The notes beneath the pieces were generated by a model, which had not been told where the DNA came from, did not search any database, and saw nothing but the letters and a program-made list of their open reading frames with translations. From Oceanobacillus indicireducens (GTDB lineage Bacteria > Bacillota > Bacilli > Bacillales > Amphibacillaceae), in NCBI RefSeq assembly GCF_014647195.1, contig NZ_BMOS01000022.1, positions 1-59,651 of the forward strand: a stretch of DNA of 59,651 nucleotides, given 5' to 3'. The translations under genes were made by a program, and so were the position numbers. Position 1 is the stretch's first letter; the number at the start of each line of letters is the position of its first letter. Shown here piece after piece: positions 1 through 8,225 of this stretch.

Positions 1-1
1 T

Positions 2-103
2 TTTGGCTATAAAGTTCTTTATAAAGACAACAGTTTAGACCGCAAACAGCTGAGGATCAGCACTGATCTTGCGCTACATGGATGGCTAACAGGTCTATAT
101 TGA
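2..103 (+). CDS. Partial open frame at left edge, unrecognised
   Basis: A frame open to the left edge runs about 33 codons and stops at a TGA near 101-103. A second frame continues from there with about 40 further sense codons, so a single frameshift would join them. I do not recognise the product. It lies left of the rpsI relic, so it may be the end of a gene carried by an element integrated into rpsI. It may equally be non-coding. Confidence 0.2.
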   Translation, partial: FGYKVLYKDNSLDRKQLRISTDLALHGWLTGLY

Positions 104-267
104 AGATCCAGCTGCCATTGATGCAGCTTTTTGTGCGACGGCAGTTGCACAAAAAAGGCACTTCAAATTATTTTTTGGAATAGTGAACAAGGATGTTATT
201 ATATCTATTTATAGGCATGAAACTTAATTATTTTTACTGAACTTTCATTGTATTATACACTCATTAG

Positions 268-327
268 AAAGAACGTAAGAAATACGGTCTTAAATCTGCA
301 CGTCGCGCGCCACAGTTCTCAAAACGT
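268..327 (+). pseudogene. rpsI: 3'-terminal relic of rpsI (ribosomal protein S9)
   Basis: Twenty codons read KERKKYGLKSARRAPQFSKR, the conserved C-terminus of bacterial ribosomal protein S9 (the tail that reaches the ribosomal P site). An in-frame TAG immediately precedes it at 265-267, and the expected stop after the final Arg is replaced by CAA, so this is a relic and not the working gene. A strong terminator follows, as expected downstream of the rplM-rpsI operon. The S9 tail followed in this chromosome by cwlD-salA-gerD-kbaA-pdaB-rrn matches B. subtilis gene order. A duplicated 3' end is what site-specific integration into rpsI leaves behind (inference). Confidence 0.8.
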
Positions 328-348
328 CAATCTTATATTACGTATCAA

Positions 349-379
349 CCCTTTCTCACTTCGGTGGGAGAGGGTTTTT
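349..379 (+). terminator. Intrinsic terminator downstream of the rpsI relic
   Basis: An 11-bp stem (CCCTTTCTCAC with GTGGGAGAGGG, two G-T pairs) is closed by a TTCG tetraloop and followed by TTTTT. It is probably the original terminator of the ribosomal protein operon. Confidence 0.85.
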
Positions 380-491
380 GTATAAAGAATCTTATTCCAT
401 TTCTGCTATGTTATAATGAAAAGTAATAAAACGCTTGAGTAATTCTATAAATATAGCGTCATAATGAAAAATAGTGAGAGAGGTGAATTAT

Positions 492-1220
492 TTGTTAAGT
501 AATATTCTTAAAAAAAAGGAGCAGTTAGATGCTGCTCGTCCTTTACCAACACACACATTACGGACGCTAAAAGAAAAGTTATTTTTAGAGTGGACATACA
601 ACTCTAACGCAATTGAAGGGAATACGTTAACGTTAAATGAAACAAAAGTTGTTTTAGAAGGGATAACGGTTGGTGGAAAAACATTAAGAGAACATTTAGA
701 AGTAATTAATCATAGAGATGCGATTCGTTATGTAGAAGAAATTATTAGAAATCAGGAACCTCTTTCAGAATGGCAAATAAAAAACCTTCATCGCCTTGTG
801 TTAAAAGGAATTGACGATGCATATGCAGGTGTATACAGAGCAGAGCAAGTGTTTATTTCGGGAGCGGAGCATGTCCCCCCTGCTGCCTTTTTGATTCATG
901 AAAAGATGGAAAAGATGATGAAATGGTATGAAAATGAAGGGGCCCTTCATCATGCTATTAAACGTGGCGCAATGTTACATGCCATATTTGTAGGTATTCA
1001 TCCGTTTATTGACGGAAACGGAAGAACTGCGAGGCTCTTACTAAACTTAGAGTTAATGAAAGACGGGTATCCACCGGTTGTTATCAAAGTGGAAAATCGA
1101 TTAGCTTATTATGAAGCTTTGGATAAAGCGCATACGACAAAAGATTATCATGATTTTATTTCATTAGTTGAAGCAGAAGTCGAAAATTCACTTGATCTCT
1201 ATTTACAAGCGATAAAATAA
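492..1220 (+). CDS. Fic family protein (class II Fic/AMPylase-like)
   Basis: Fic-domain protein of about 242 residues, predicted to transfer AMP (or another nucleotide moiety) to hydroxyls on target proteins in the cytoplasm. The catalytic motif HPFIDGNGR is complete near residue 170, with the His base and the anion-binding GNGR loop. The N-terminal segment SNAIEGN fits the class II inhibitory motif (S/T)xxxE(G/N), whose Glu blocks productive ATP binding. A GTG 18 bases upstream is also in frame, but GAGAGGTG at about 480 sits at ribosome-binding distance from the TTG at 492, and the sequence from there aligns better with family N-termini. No antitoxin gene is adjacent, as expected when the inhibitory helix is built in. 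The target is unknown. It is the first intact gene right of the rpsI relic. Confidence 0.85.
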   Translation: MLSNILKKKEQLDAARPLPTHTLRTLKEKLFLEWTYNSNAIEGNTLTLNETKVVLEGITVGGKTLREHLEVINHRDAIRYVEEIIRNQEPLSEWQIKNLHRLVLKGIDDAYAGVYRAEQVFISGAEHVPPAAFLIHEKMEKMMKWYENEGALHHAIKRGAMLHAIFVGIHPFIDGNGRTARLLLNLELMKDGYPPVVIKVENRLAYYEALDKAHTTKDYHDFISLVEAEVENSLDLYLQAIK

Positions 1221-1260
1221 GGATGAAATTTACAAGAGTGTAATCATATATTTCTTTAAC

Positions 1261-1947
1261 AGGAGAGTTCAACTATCCCTAATATCATTAGCACGTTCTG
1301 CTTACTGTGAAAAAGTATTGCTAAATGAAGTTAATTTAGGAGTAGAATAATATGTCATACTCGGAGCTGGATTAGATACTTTTGGCTTCCGATATCCAGA
1401 GTTGAACAACAGCTTGAAGATTTTTGAAATTGATCATCCAGCTACGCAAGAATTTAAAAAGAAGAAGTTAAAGGATGTTAAACTTAATATCCCAAAAAAT
1501 CTTCATTTTGTTTCTATGGATTTTACTAATAAGTTTTCTAAGCAATATTTAATAGATAAAGGATTTGACAACAAAAAGACTTTCTTTAGCCTATTGGGCG
1601 TTTCATATTATTTAACAAAAGAGGAAAACGCGAGATTGATTAGTCATTTATTTACTAACATCTCACCGGGTAGTTCTCTTGTTTTTGATTATGCAGACGA
1701 AAAACTCTTTGAAGAAAAAGGGATGCCTAATAGAGTTGAAAATATGGTAAAAATGGCTTTAGCAAGTGGGGAACCAATGAAGTCAAGTTTCACTCATAAT
1801 GAAATAGAGAGTATGTTAGAAAAATCAGGTTTGCTAATTTATGAACATTTATCACCAAATTCGATAAATGAACTTTATTTTAGAAATAGGACAGATTATT
1901 TATCTGCCTTTGAGACAATTCATTTTATACACACTGTAAAGAAATAA
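1261..1947 (+). pseudogene. Broken class I SAM-dependent methyltransferase (LCM/TIGR00027-like)
   Basis: One frame encodes a piece typical of the leucine-carboxyl-methyltransferase-like family of putative SAM methyltransferases: an ISLARSAYCEK-like start, then GVE-stop-YVILGAGLDTFGFRYPE with the SAM-binding GAGLDT loop, then an acidic EIDHPATQ strand end. A TAA at 1348-1350 stands where the family has Gln, probably a CAA-to-TAA change. The ~80 residues normally upstream and a start codon are not recognisable. The downstream ~180 codons stay open and could initiate at TTG 1402, but that product would lack the SAM motif. I treat the whole as a pseudogene. Confidence 0.75.
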
Positions 1948-1960
1948 TTTCAATAAAAGA

Positions 1961-1990
1961 AGGGGTGCTAAACATTTTTATTGCACCCCT
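1961..1990. terminator. Hairpin between pseudogene and next terminator
   Basis: Perfect 8-bp inverted repeat AGGGGTGC / GCACCCCT with a 14-base loop just after the methyltransferase remnant. There is no clear T run, so it is a weak terminator or the relic of one. Confidence 0.45.
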
Positions 1991-2051
1991 AATTTATATA
2001 TTATTGCGGATAATATAAAACCAATAGACTTGTAAGACCTTGTTATATCAA

Positions 2052-2088
2052 AAACGCCTGTTTGGATTTTTCCAAATGGGCGTTTTTT
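2052..2088 (+). terminator. Intrinsic terminator
   Basis: AAACGCC-TG-TTTGG pairs with CCAAA-TGGGCGTTT around an ATTTTT loop and is followed by six T. The rest of 2089-2306 contains no gene that I can support. Confidence 0.7.
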
Positions 2089-2306
2089 ATAAATTAATAT
2101 GCATGTGTATGTTTTAATAATTTGCATTTAGATCATTCATTTCGTTAATAAGCATATTGAATTTGAGTCGGACACTCCTGGAAATAATAAAAGTTCAAAT
2201 TAAGAATCCAATTACCTCAAGTCTTAGTCAGCTCCCGTAATGTTTTTTCTCTACGGAGTTACAAGGACATCAAGCGAACCGCGAGCCTTTTTTATTTTAT
2301 GAATAA

Positions 2307-2332
2307 GTGGGACAAATAACCCCGTGTCCCAC
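2307..2332. repeat. GTGGGACA inverted-repeat hairpin, copy A
   Basis: GTGGGACA and TGTCCCAC form an 8-bp perfect stem with a 10-base loop directly after the stop of the AI-2E-family gene. A related GGGACA...TGTCCC hairpin lies beyond the other end of the same gene at 3481-3507. It may act as a transcription end for the minus-strand gene, or be a small dispersed palindrome. Confidence 0.6.
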
Positions 2333-2334
2333 CT

Positions 2335-3354
2335 CTACTCTATTTGCTCATGTTTATCATTATCGGTTACATCCAGTATATCCAGCAAGAATACGAACAC
2401 TGGTATTCCGATAATTAATCCCCAGACACCAAAGAAATGCTGTGAAAAGATTAAGACGATAAATGTATAAAATACAGGTAAATCCGTTTTAGAAGACATC
2501 AATTTTGGATTAAGAATATACGCTTCAATTGCATGGATAACCATAATTGCGGTGAGCAAGTAAATAACGGTTAAAAAGCCCCCGATTGTATAGGCGATGA
2601 GAGATAGCGGGATAAGTGAAATGATTACACCTGCAACAGGGATAAGCCCTAAGAAAAAGACCATAATCGCTAATCCAAAGATCTGTGGGAATCCAAGAAT
2701 GATTAATACAATGACCGTAAGAAATGTATTAATCAGGGCAATCATAAATTGTGCTTCAATTACTTTGCCAAAGGTGCGTGAAAACTTACTGCCGAAGTAC
2801 TCGATCTCCAGGTAAAATGGCGCAACCTTACTTTTTTTGAACTTACTCGTAAATGCAAGTAGGCGGGGTTTTTCGAGCAGGAAGAATAAGCTAAGTATTA
2901 ACGAGATTAAAACCTGTACACTTACCGTGCTAATATCTGTAATCGATTTTAAGAGAAATGAAAAGCCGTTTTCTATGTAGCTCGTAATTTGAGCGCTTGA
3001 AATAATCGGTTCTATAAAACTAAAAACTGGATTATTATACGATTGGATGGAGAAATTTGAAATCTGCCCAATGACTTGACTGATTTCCATCGTAATAATT
3101 GGTAAGTATTTTACAGCTCCTACTGTTAATAAACCGACGATTACGGAGTATAGCAATAACACGAGAATCGATCGGTTAAATTTGATCCGTTTCACTGTAA
3201 ATTCAACTAGCCCATTCATCAAAAATGAAAAAATAAAAGTAAGGAGGATAATATTTATTAAACTTCTTACACTGTAAAGAATTAGAATGATTAAACCAAA
3301 AATAATAATGCGTTTTACTCCGGTTTTTCGGAAAAAGTCGACGATTGATTCCAT
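2335..3354 (-). CDS. AI-2E family transporter (UPF0118/PerM-like membrane protein)
   Basis: Polytopic membrane protein of 339 residues. It has N-terminal hydrophobic segments at about residues 15-75, a long amphipathic/soluble stretch around 85-170, and a cluster of hydrophobic C-terminal helices including GFPQIFGLAIMVFFLGLIPVAGV, the layout of the AI-2E exporter family. Family members are linked to small-molecule export, Na+/H+ antiport or osmotic tolerance, and substrates cannot be read from sequence. GAGAGGAAAT precedes the ATG at 3354. The gene is monocistronic, opposite to its neighbours, and flanked on both sides by GGGACA/TGTCCC hairpins. Confidence 0.85.
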   Translation of the reverse strand: MESIVDFFRKTGVKRIIIFGLIILILYSVRSLINIILLTFIFSFLMNGLVEFTVKRIKFNRSILVLLLYSVIVGLLTVGAVKYLPIITMEISQVIGQISNFSIQSYNNPVFSFIEPIISSAQITSYIENGFSFLLKSITDISTVSVQVLISLILSLFFLLEKPRLLAFTSKFKKSKVAPFYLEIEYFGSKFSRTFGKVIEAQFMIALINTFLTVIVLIILGFPQIFGLAIMVFFLGLIPVAGVIISLIPLSLIAYTIGGFLTVIYLLTAIMVIHAIEAYILNPKLMSSKTDLPVFYTFIVLIFSQHFFGVWGLIIGIPVFVFLLDILDVTDNDKHEQIE

Positions 3355-3480
3355 ATAATATTTCCTCTCTTATGCCATGTGAAGTAAGTTAACTAGTTTT
3401 GCCTATATCCTTTAGTATCCACTTATAGCAGGAAAAATACAAGATAAAATCTTAAGTAATTCTGCAATCATATTAAAACT

Positions 3481-3507
3481 GGGACAAATGCTCTGACCCT
3501 CTGTCCC
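3481..3507. repeat. GGGACA inverted-repeat hairpin, copy B
   Basis: GGGACA / TGTCCC with a 15-base loop, related to the hairpin at 2307-2332. It lies just upstream of the S-box promoter. Confidence 0.5.
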
Positions 3508-3528
3508 ACTGAAATTTTAAAAAAGAAG

Positions 3529-3557
3529 TTGACAATTTTATTCACTTTGATTAGAAT
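3529..3557 (+). promoter_or_regulatory. Sigma-A promoter of the S-box operon
   Basis: A perfect -35 TTGACA (3529-3534) and -10 TAGAAT (3552-3557) are separated by 17 bp. They lie about 55 bases upstream of the SAM-I aptamer, so they should start its leader transcript. Confidence 0.75.
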
Positions 3558-3615
3558 AGTTTCCAATCGGTAAAATTTTAAAATAATTTGTTCAATACAA
3601 TTACATATGTATACT

Positions 3616-3727
3616 CTCTTATTAAGAGTGGTGGAGGGAATAGGCCCGACGAAACCCGGCAACCTGCAGTTGGCTAAACTGCAAAGGTGCTAAATCCTAC
3701 AGTTTTTAAGAATCTGAAAGATAAGAG
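3616..3727 (+). ncRNA. SAM-I (S-box) riboswitch aptamer
   Basis: The conserved S-box core is present: CTCTTAT opening the P1 helix, the GGTGGAGGGA block, GAAACCCGGCAACC, the AAGGTGCTAAATCCT block, and the closing GAAAGATAAGAG. The P1 strands CTCTTAT (3616-3622) and ATAAGAG (3721-3727) are complementary. AAGAGG at 3723-3728 can also pair with CCTCTT at 3743-3748 in the terminator, giving the usual switch: SAM binding frees the terminator and turns the operon off. It controls the ABC transporter/acyl-CoA ligase operon, indicating a role in sulfur or methionine supply. Confidence 0.97.
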
Positions 3728-3740
3728 GAGGAATTTTAAA

Positions 3741-3768
3741 ACCCTCTTCTTAAGGAAGGGGGTTTTTT
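3741..3768 (+). terminator. SAM-riboswitch terminator
   Basis: ACCCTCTTC pairs with GAAGGGGGT and is followed by six T. It is the expression platform of the S-box leader, 124 bases upstream of the first structural gene. Confidence 0.9.
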
Positions 3769-3892
3769 ATATGAAACATCTTTGAAAAGATGGAAAGTCC
3801 ACACTTAAACCCGACTATACTTATAAGGAAAATGATATTTAGCAAACTTAAATTGAAATTCAATATAAAAATAAGCCTAGGAGGAACTAGAC

Positions 3893-4876
3893 ATGAGAAA
3901 GTGGATTGCGTTTATTGCAGTAATGATTGGAGCATCGCTCATTATAACAGCTTGTGGCTCTGCCAAGGGAGAAGGAAAGGACACATTAGATAAAGTGGTA
4001 TTAGATTATGCATATTATTCCCCGACAAGTCTGGCATTGAAAGAATTTGGTTGGGCGGAGGAAGTGTTTGAGGAGCAGGGGATAGAAGTGGAATGGGTGC
4101 TCAGTCATGGAAGTAATAAAGCACTTGAGTTTTTAAATTCGAGTAGTGTAGATTTCGGTTCGACTGCTGGGGCAGCTGCATTAATTGCAAAGTCAAATGG
4201 ATCGGCAATTGAGTCCGTCTATATTTATTCGAAGCCGGAATGGACGGCACTTGTCGCAACAGCTGATTCTGACATTAAATCGGTAGAACAGCTGGAAGGA
4301 AAGAAAGTAGCTGCCACATTAGGAACAGACCCATACATTTTCCTGTTGCGTTCGTTGCAGGAAGTGGGACTTTCCTCACAGGATTTGGAAATTGTGAACT
4401 TACAACATGCTGATGGGGCAAATGCTCTTTTAACCGATCAAGTCGATGCATGGGCTGGGTTAGATCCACATATGGCAAGAGTTGAAGTTGATTCTGGTGC
4501 AAATTTATTTTTACGGGACCATGACAAAAATACGTATGGAACATTAAATGTCCGCTCTGAATTTGCAGAACAGCATCCAGAGGTTGTAGAAAAAGTAATT
4601 GAGGTCTATGAAAAGGCGAGAGAATGGGTCATCGAAAATCCAGAGGAGGCAGCGGAAATATTGGCACGAGAAGCAGATATGGATTTAAAGGTAGCCGAGA
4701 AGAGCTTGGAACGGAATGACTTTTCAGATCCGATTCCCGGAGAGAAGCAAATTGAAGCACTGAACGCAGCAGGTGAAGTACTGCAAGCGGAAAATGTCAT
4801 TCAAGAAAATATTGATGTTAAGGAACTGGTGGAAGAATTAATCGTAGAAAAATTTTCAAAAAATGTAATTGAATGA
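3893..4876 (+). CDS. ABC transporter substrate-binding lipoprotein (SsuA/TauA/nitrate-type)
   Basis: Solute-binding lipoprotein of 327 residues. The signal peptide ends in lipobox ITAC with Cys21 as the lipidation site, so it should be anchored outside the membrane. The mature part resembles the SsuA/TauA/NMT1 group of aliphatic-sulfonate, taurine, nitrate and thiamine-precursor binders (YSPTSLALKEFGWAEEVFEEQGIEVEW near the start, later GKKVAATLGTDPYIFLLRSL). RBS is CTAGGAGG upstream of the ATG. It is the first gene behind the S-box, which favours a sulfur-containing ligand such as a sulfonate or a methionine precursor. The exact ligand cannot be read. Confidence 0.88.
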   Translation: MRKWIAFIAVMIGASLIITACGSAKGEGKDTLDKVVLDYAYYSPTSLALKEFGWAEEVFEEQGIEVEWVLSHGSNKALEFLNSSSVDFGSTAGAAALIAKSNGSAIESVYIYSKPEWTALVATADSDIKSVEQLEGKKVAATLGTDPYIFLLRSLQEVGLSSQDLEIVNLQHADGANALLTDQVDAWAGLDPHMARVEVDSGANLFLRDHDKNTYGTLNVRSEFAEQHPEVVEKVIEVYEKAREWVIENPEEAAEILAREADMDLKVAEKSLERNDFSDPIPGEKQIEALNAAGEVLQAENVIQENIDVKELVEELIVEKFSKNVIE

Positions 4877-4892
4877 AGTAGGGGGAAGAGGC

Positions 4893-5735
4893 ATGTCGGT
4901 CAAAACAGATGTAAATGAAATATTTGAAGTAAAAGAAAAGAAAGCAATTAAGGTCAACTCAGAATGGAAGAAAGTGAAGGGGTTTGCGCTTGGTCTCATC
5001 ATCCCAGCTGTTCTGTTGATCATCTGGGAAGTGGCGGTTCGTTTCAGCTTGCTCGATGCATATGTCTTCCCCGCTCCAACAACGATTGTACAAAAAATCA
5101 TCGAGTTAGCAAATGAAGGGACACTTTGGGGGCATGTTGGGGTCACTTTCTATCGGGTTGCCGTTGGGTTCCTAGCTGGGATGGTTGCAGCAGTCGTAAT
5201 TGGATCTGTTGTCGGTTATTTTAAATGGTTTGAACAATTGATGGATCCATTAATTCAAGCGTTTCGTTCGATTCCGTCGCTCGCGTGGGTGCCGCTATTT
5301 ATCCTATGGATGGGGATTGGAGAGGCCTCTAAAGTGATGTTAATTGCAGTTGGTGTCTTTTTCCCAATTTATTTGAATATCGTTTCGGGAATTCAAGGTG
5401 TAGACCGGAAGTTAATTGAAGTTGGGAAGATTCATCATTTCACAGCCCTACAAACAGTTCGTCGCATTATTTTTCCAGCATCCCTCCCATCTTTCCTCGT
5501 TGGGTTACGGAGTGGGGTTGGTTTAGGCTGGATGTTCGTTGTTGCCTCCGAGTTAATGGGGGCGAGCCAGGGGCTAGGTTATTTGCTCGTTGTCGGCCAA
5601 AATACGTATTCACCTGAACTTATCATCGCAAGCATTATATTATTCGCACTACTAGGTAAAGCAACCGATTTCCTATTGAAGACATTAGAGGCCCGTGCAT
5701 TAAAATGGCAGGATAACTTACAAAATCAGTTCTGA
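4893..5735 (+). CDS. ABC transporter permease (SsuC/TauC-type)
   Basis: Binding-protein-dependent inner-membrane permease of 280 residues from the ATG at 4893, which has GGGGGAAGAGG before it. An in-frame TTG at 4869 would overlap the previous gene and is less likely. About six membrane segments are visible. The EAA-like cytoplasmic loop near residues 170-190 (VDRKLIEVGKIHHFTALQTV) should contact the ATPase. It belongs with the genes on either side in one importer: lipoprotein, this permease and ATPase. The 16-base gap and the shared S-box leader imply co-transcription. Confidence 0.9.
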   Translation: MSVKTDVNEIFEVKEKKAIKVNSEWKKVKGFALGLIIPAVLLIIWEVAVRFSLLDAYVFPAPTTIVQKIIELANEGTLWGHVGVTFYRVAVGFLAGMVAAVVIGSVVGYFKWFEQLMDPLIQAFRSIPSLAWVPLFILWMGIGEASKVMLIAVGVFFPIYLNIVSGIQGVDRKLIEVGKIHHFTALQTVRRIIFPASLPSFLVGLRSGVGLGWMFVVASELMGASQGLGYLLVVGQNTYSPELIIASIILFALLGKATDFLLKTLEARALKWQDNLQNQF

Positions 5736-5748
5736 CGGAGGGATCATC

Positions 5749-6450
5749 ATGTTGAAAGTAGAAAATGCATCTAGAACGTTCAATAACGGACTGGCAGGCT
5801 TTAAAGATCTATCATTTGCCATTCAAGAAGGTGAAACGGTCGGGATCTTAGGGACGAGTGGCTGTGGTAAAAGTACATTGTTACGGGTGTTGTCTGGTCT
5901 GGATGCGGGGTTTGAGGGAGATATTGTACTTGCAAGCTTAGGTGAGCGACCAATCGGAATGATTTTCCAAGAACCGAGATTAATGCCTTGGCTAACCGTG
6001 AAAGAAAATATCTTATTTGGTGTAAAAGATAAGAAAAGTGTTGACGTGCAGGAATATTTGAATCTAGTCGGGTTGTCTGAATTTGGCAATCATTTTCCAA
6101 AAGATTTATCCGGTGGAATGGCGCAACGAACGGCGATTGCCCGCGCACTTATTGGAGAGCCTAGTGTTTTGTTATTAGACGAGCCGTTTAGCGCACTTGA
6201 TGCTTTCACCAAGATGCAATTGCAGGATTTATTGTTAGAAATTCAAGAGATTCGCTCGACAACGATGATTATCGTTACACATGATATTGATGAAGCATTG
6301 TATTTATGCGACCGGATATTGATTCTTGGTGGTCAGCCGGGGAGATTGGAAGGAAAGCTGTCCATTGAGGAAGCGAAGCCCCGTGACCGGGGAGATTCAA
6401 ACTTAGCAGCAAAAAAAGCTAAAATTTTAGATGTATTACATATTGAATAA
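5749..6450 (+). CDS. ABC transporter ATP-binding protein (SsuB/TauB-type)
   Basis: ATPase subunit of 233 residues with Walker A GTSGCGKST, Q-loop FQEPRLMPW, signature LSGGMAQRTAIARAL, Walker B VLLLDEPFSALD and switch His in IIVTHDIDEAL. The Q-loop with RLMPW is typical of nitrate/sulfonate/taurine importers. It starts 13 bases after the permease and drives import by the system encoded by the two preceding genes. The substrate is inferred only from the S-box and the family to be sulfur-related. Confidence 0.92.
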   Translation: MLKVENASRTFNNGLAGFKDLSFAIQEGETVGILGTSGCGKSTLLRVLSGLDAGFEGDIVLASLGERPIGMIFQEPRLMPWLTVKENILFGVKDKKSVDVQEYLNLVGLSEFGNHFPKDLSGGMAQRTAIARALIGEPSVLLLDEPFSALDAFTKMQLQDLLLEIQEIRSTTMIIVTHDIDEALYLCDRILILGGQPGRLEGKLSIEEAKPRDRGDSNLAAKKAKILDVLHIE

Positions 6451-6465
6451 GGGGGCTAACGAACG

Positions 6466-8169
6466 ATGGGGAAAGAAGAAGTCATTGATTCATATGAAGG
6501 GAATTATAATATAGCAGCTGATCTGCCTGTCAGAGAGGATTTCACTTGGAAGACAATCGAGTCTCATTTTAGTTGGTCGGATACTGGAAAAGTAAATATG
6601 GTATATGAGAGTGTGGATCGCCATGTGGCAGATGGTTATGGAGAAAAAATCGCACTTCATTATTTCGGAGAAGCTGAAGAATATACATTGACTTACCGTG
6701 AATTAAAAGAGAAATCGGATCTTTGGGCGACAGTTCTAAAAAATAAAGGGGTGAAAAAAGGTGATTTCGTATTCGTTTTTTTAGAAAAACATCCTGATTG
6801 TCATATAGCTATGCTTGCCGCAATCAAGCTTGGTGCGATTGTCGGCCCACTGTTTGAAGCGTTTATGGAAGATGCTGTGAAAGAGCGTATTGCGGACTGT
6901 GAAGGTACTTACTTAATTGCTTCACCGGAATTGATCAAGCGTGTTCCGCGGGAAGAGTTGCCTTCCCTTCAGACGGTCTGGATTACTGGAGAGCCCGAGC
7001 AATGTAACGGTGATGAAATCTCTCTCTATGCGGAGGCGCGAGCGACACAAGCAGAAGAAGGCATTACCGAGTGGGTGGATTTAAACCACGGACTCAATAT
7101 TCACTATACGAGTGGCTCGACTGGTCGCCCGAAAGGTATTATCCATGCACACCGGGCAATGATCCAGCAATACATCACGGGTAGATGGGTTTTGGATTTA
7201 AAAGATGATGATGTTTACTGGTGTACGGCTCATCCTGGTTGGGTGACTGGAACGGTATACGGGGTCTTTGCACCACTCTTAAACCGGGCAACGATTGTCA
7301 TTCATGGTGGCAGATTTGATGCGGATGAATGGTATTCTGTTTTAGAGAAAGCAGGTGTAACGGTTTGGTATAGTGCCCCGACAGCTTATAGAATGTTGAT
7401 GGCAAAAGGGGATGAGAAGTTAACAAACTATGATTTATCTAAGATTCGTCATATTTTAAGTGTTGGTGAACCATTAAACCCAGAAGTCATTCGTTGGGGG
7501 ATTAAAACATTATCTAGACGTATCCATGATACATGGTGGATGACAGAGACGGGGGCACAGCTTATTGTCAATTTACCGACAGAAAGAATCGTTCCAGGAT
7601 CAATGGGCAAGCCTTTTCCAGGGGTTGAAGCAGTGATTTTAGATGAGGCTGGAAAAGAACTTTTACCTGGAAAGGTAGGGCATTTAGCGCTGAAAGCAAA
7701 TTGGCCTGCTATTATGCGCGAAGTTTGGAAAGACCCGGCGAAATATGAGACGTACTTCCCGTTTGAAGGCTGGTATGTGTCAGGTGACTTGGCGACGATG
7801 GATGAGAATGGCTATATCTTTTTCCAAGGGAGAAGTGACGATATGATTAATTCTTCCGGTGAACGAATCGGTCCATTTGAAGTAGAAAGTAAGCTGATGG
7901 AACATCCTGCAGTCGCAGAAGTTGGTGTTATTGGGAAGCCAGATGCGGTCAGAGGAGAAATTGTGAAGGCGTTTATTGTATTGAAGAGTGGCTATGAGAC
8001 GAGTGAAGCGTTACTACAAGAATTGCGCCAATTCGTCCGTAAAGGTCTTGCAGCACATGCCTCCCCAAAAGAAATTGAATTTATGGAGGAGCTTCCGAAA
8101 ACACCGATCAGCGGAAAAATTTTACGTCGGGAGTTAAAAGCGAAAGAGCTTGAAAAAGTAGGAGTTTAA
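6466..8169 (+). CDS. AMP-forming acyl-CoA synthetase (AcsA-like)
   Basis: Adenylate-forming enzyme of 567 residues that activates a carboxylic acid through an acyl-AMP to its CoA thioester. The P-loop-like A3 motif YTSGSTGRPKG is near residue 213, the A5 region WWMTETG near 360, the A8 region WYVSGD / FQGRSDDMI near 440-460, and the catalytic Lys motif KTPISGKILRRELK is C-terminal. It reads closest to Bacillus AcsA acetyl-CoA synthetase along its whole length. Because it is expressed with an importer behind a SAM riboswitch, the substrate may be the carboxylate of an imported organosulfur compound rather than acetate (inference). It starts 15 bases after the ATPase gene. Confidence 0.85.
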   Translation: MGKEEVIDSYEGNYNIAADLPVREDFTWKTIESHFSWSDTGKVNMVYESVDRHVADGYGEKIALHYFGEAEEYTLTYRELKEKSDLWATVLKNKGVKKGDFVFVFLEKHPDCHIAMLAAIKLGAIVGPLFEAFMEDAVKERIADCEGTYLIASPELIKRVPREELPSLQTVWITGEPEQCNGDEISLYAEARATQAEEGITEWVDLNHGLNIHYTSGSTGRPKGIIHAHRAMIQQYITGRWVLDLKDDDVYWCTAHPGWVTGTVYGVFAPLLNRATIVIHGGRFDADEWYSVLEKAGVTVWYSAPTAYRMLMAKGDEKLTNYDLSKIRHILSVGEPLNPEVIRWGIKTLSRRIHDTWWMTETGAQLIVNLPTERIVPGSMGKPFPGVEAVILDEAGKELLPGKVGHLALKANWPAIMREVWKDPAKYETYFPFEGWYVSGDLATMDENGYIFFQGRSDDMINSSGERIGPFEVESKLMEHPAVAEVGVIGKPDAVRGEIVKAFIVLKSGYETSEALLQELRQFVRKGLAAHASPKEIEFMEELPKTPISGKILRRELKAKELEKVGV

Positions 8170-8225
8170 TTCATTGGAGAAGTAATTGTTTTTAAATAGA
8201 TGAACATAACAAGGAGGAATTTATC

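Noticed and set aside
492-1220. Calling the Fic gene one half of a Fic toxin-antitoxin pair
   Set aside because: The inhibitory motif SNAIEGN is within the same protein, and no FicA-type antitoxin gene is adjacent.
1402-1947. Annotating the methyltransferase remnant as an intact 181-residue protein from TTG 1402
   Set aside because: The start lies inside the conserved core, downstream of the SAM-binding GAGLDT motif and after a stop in the same frame.
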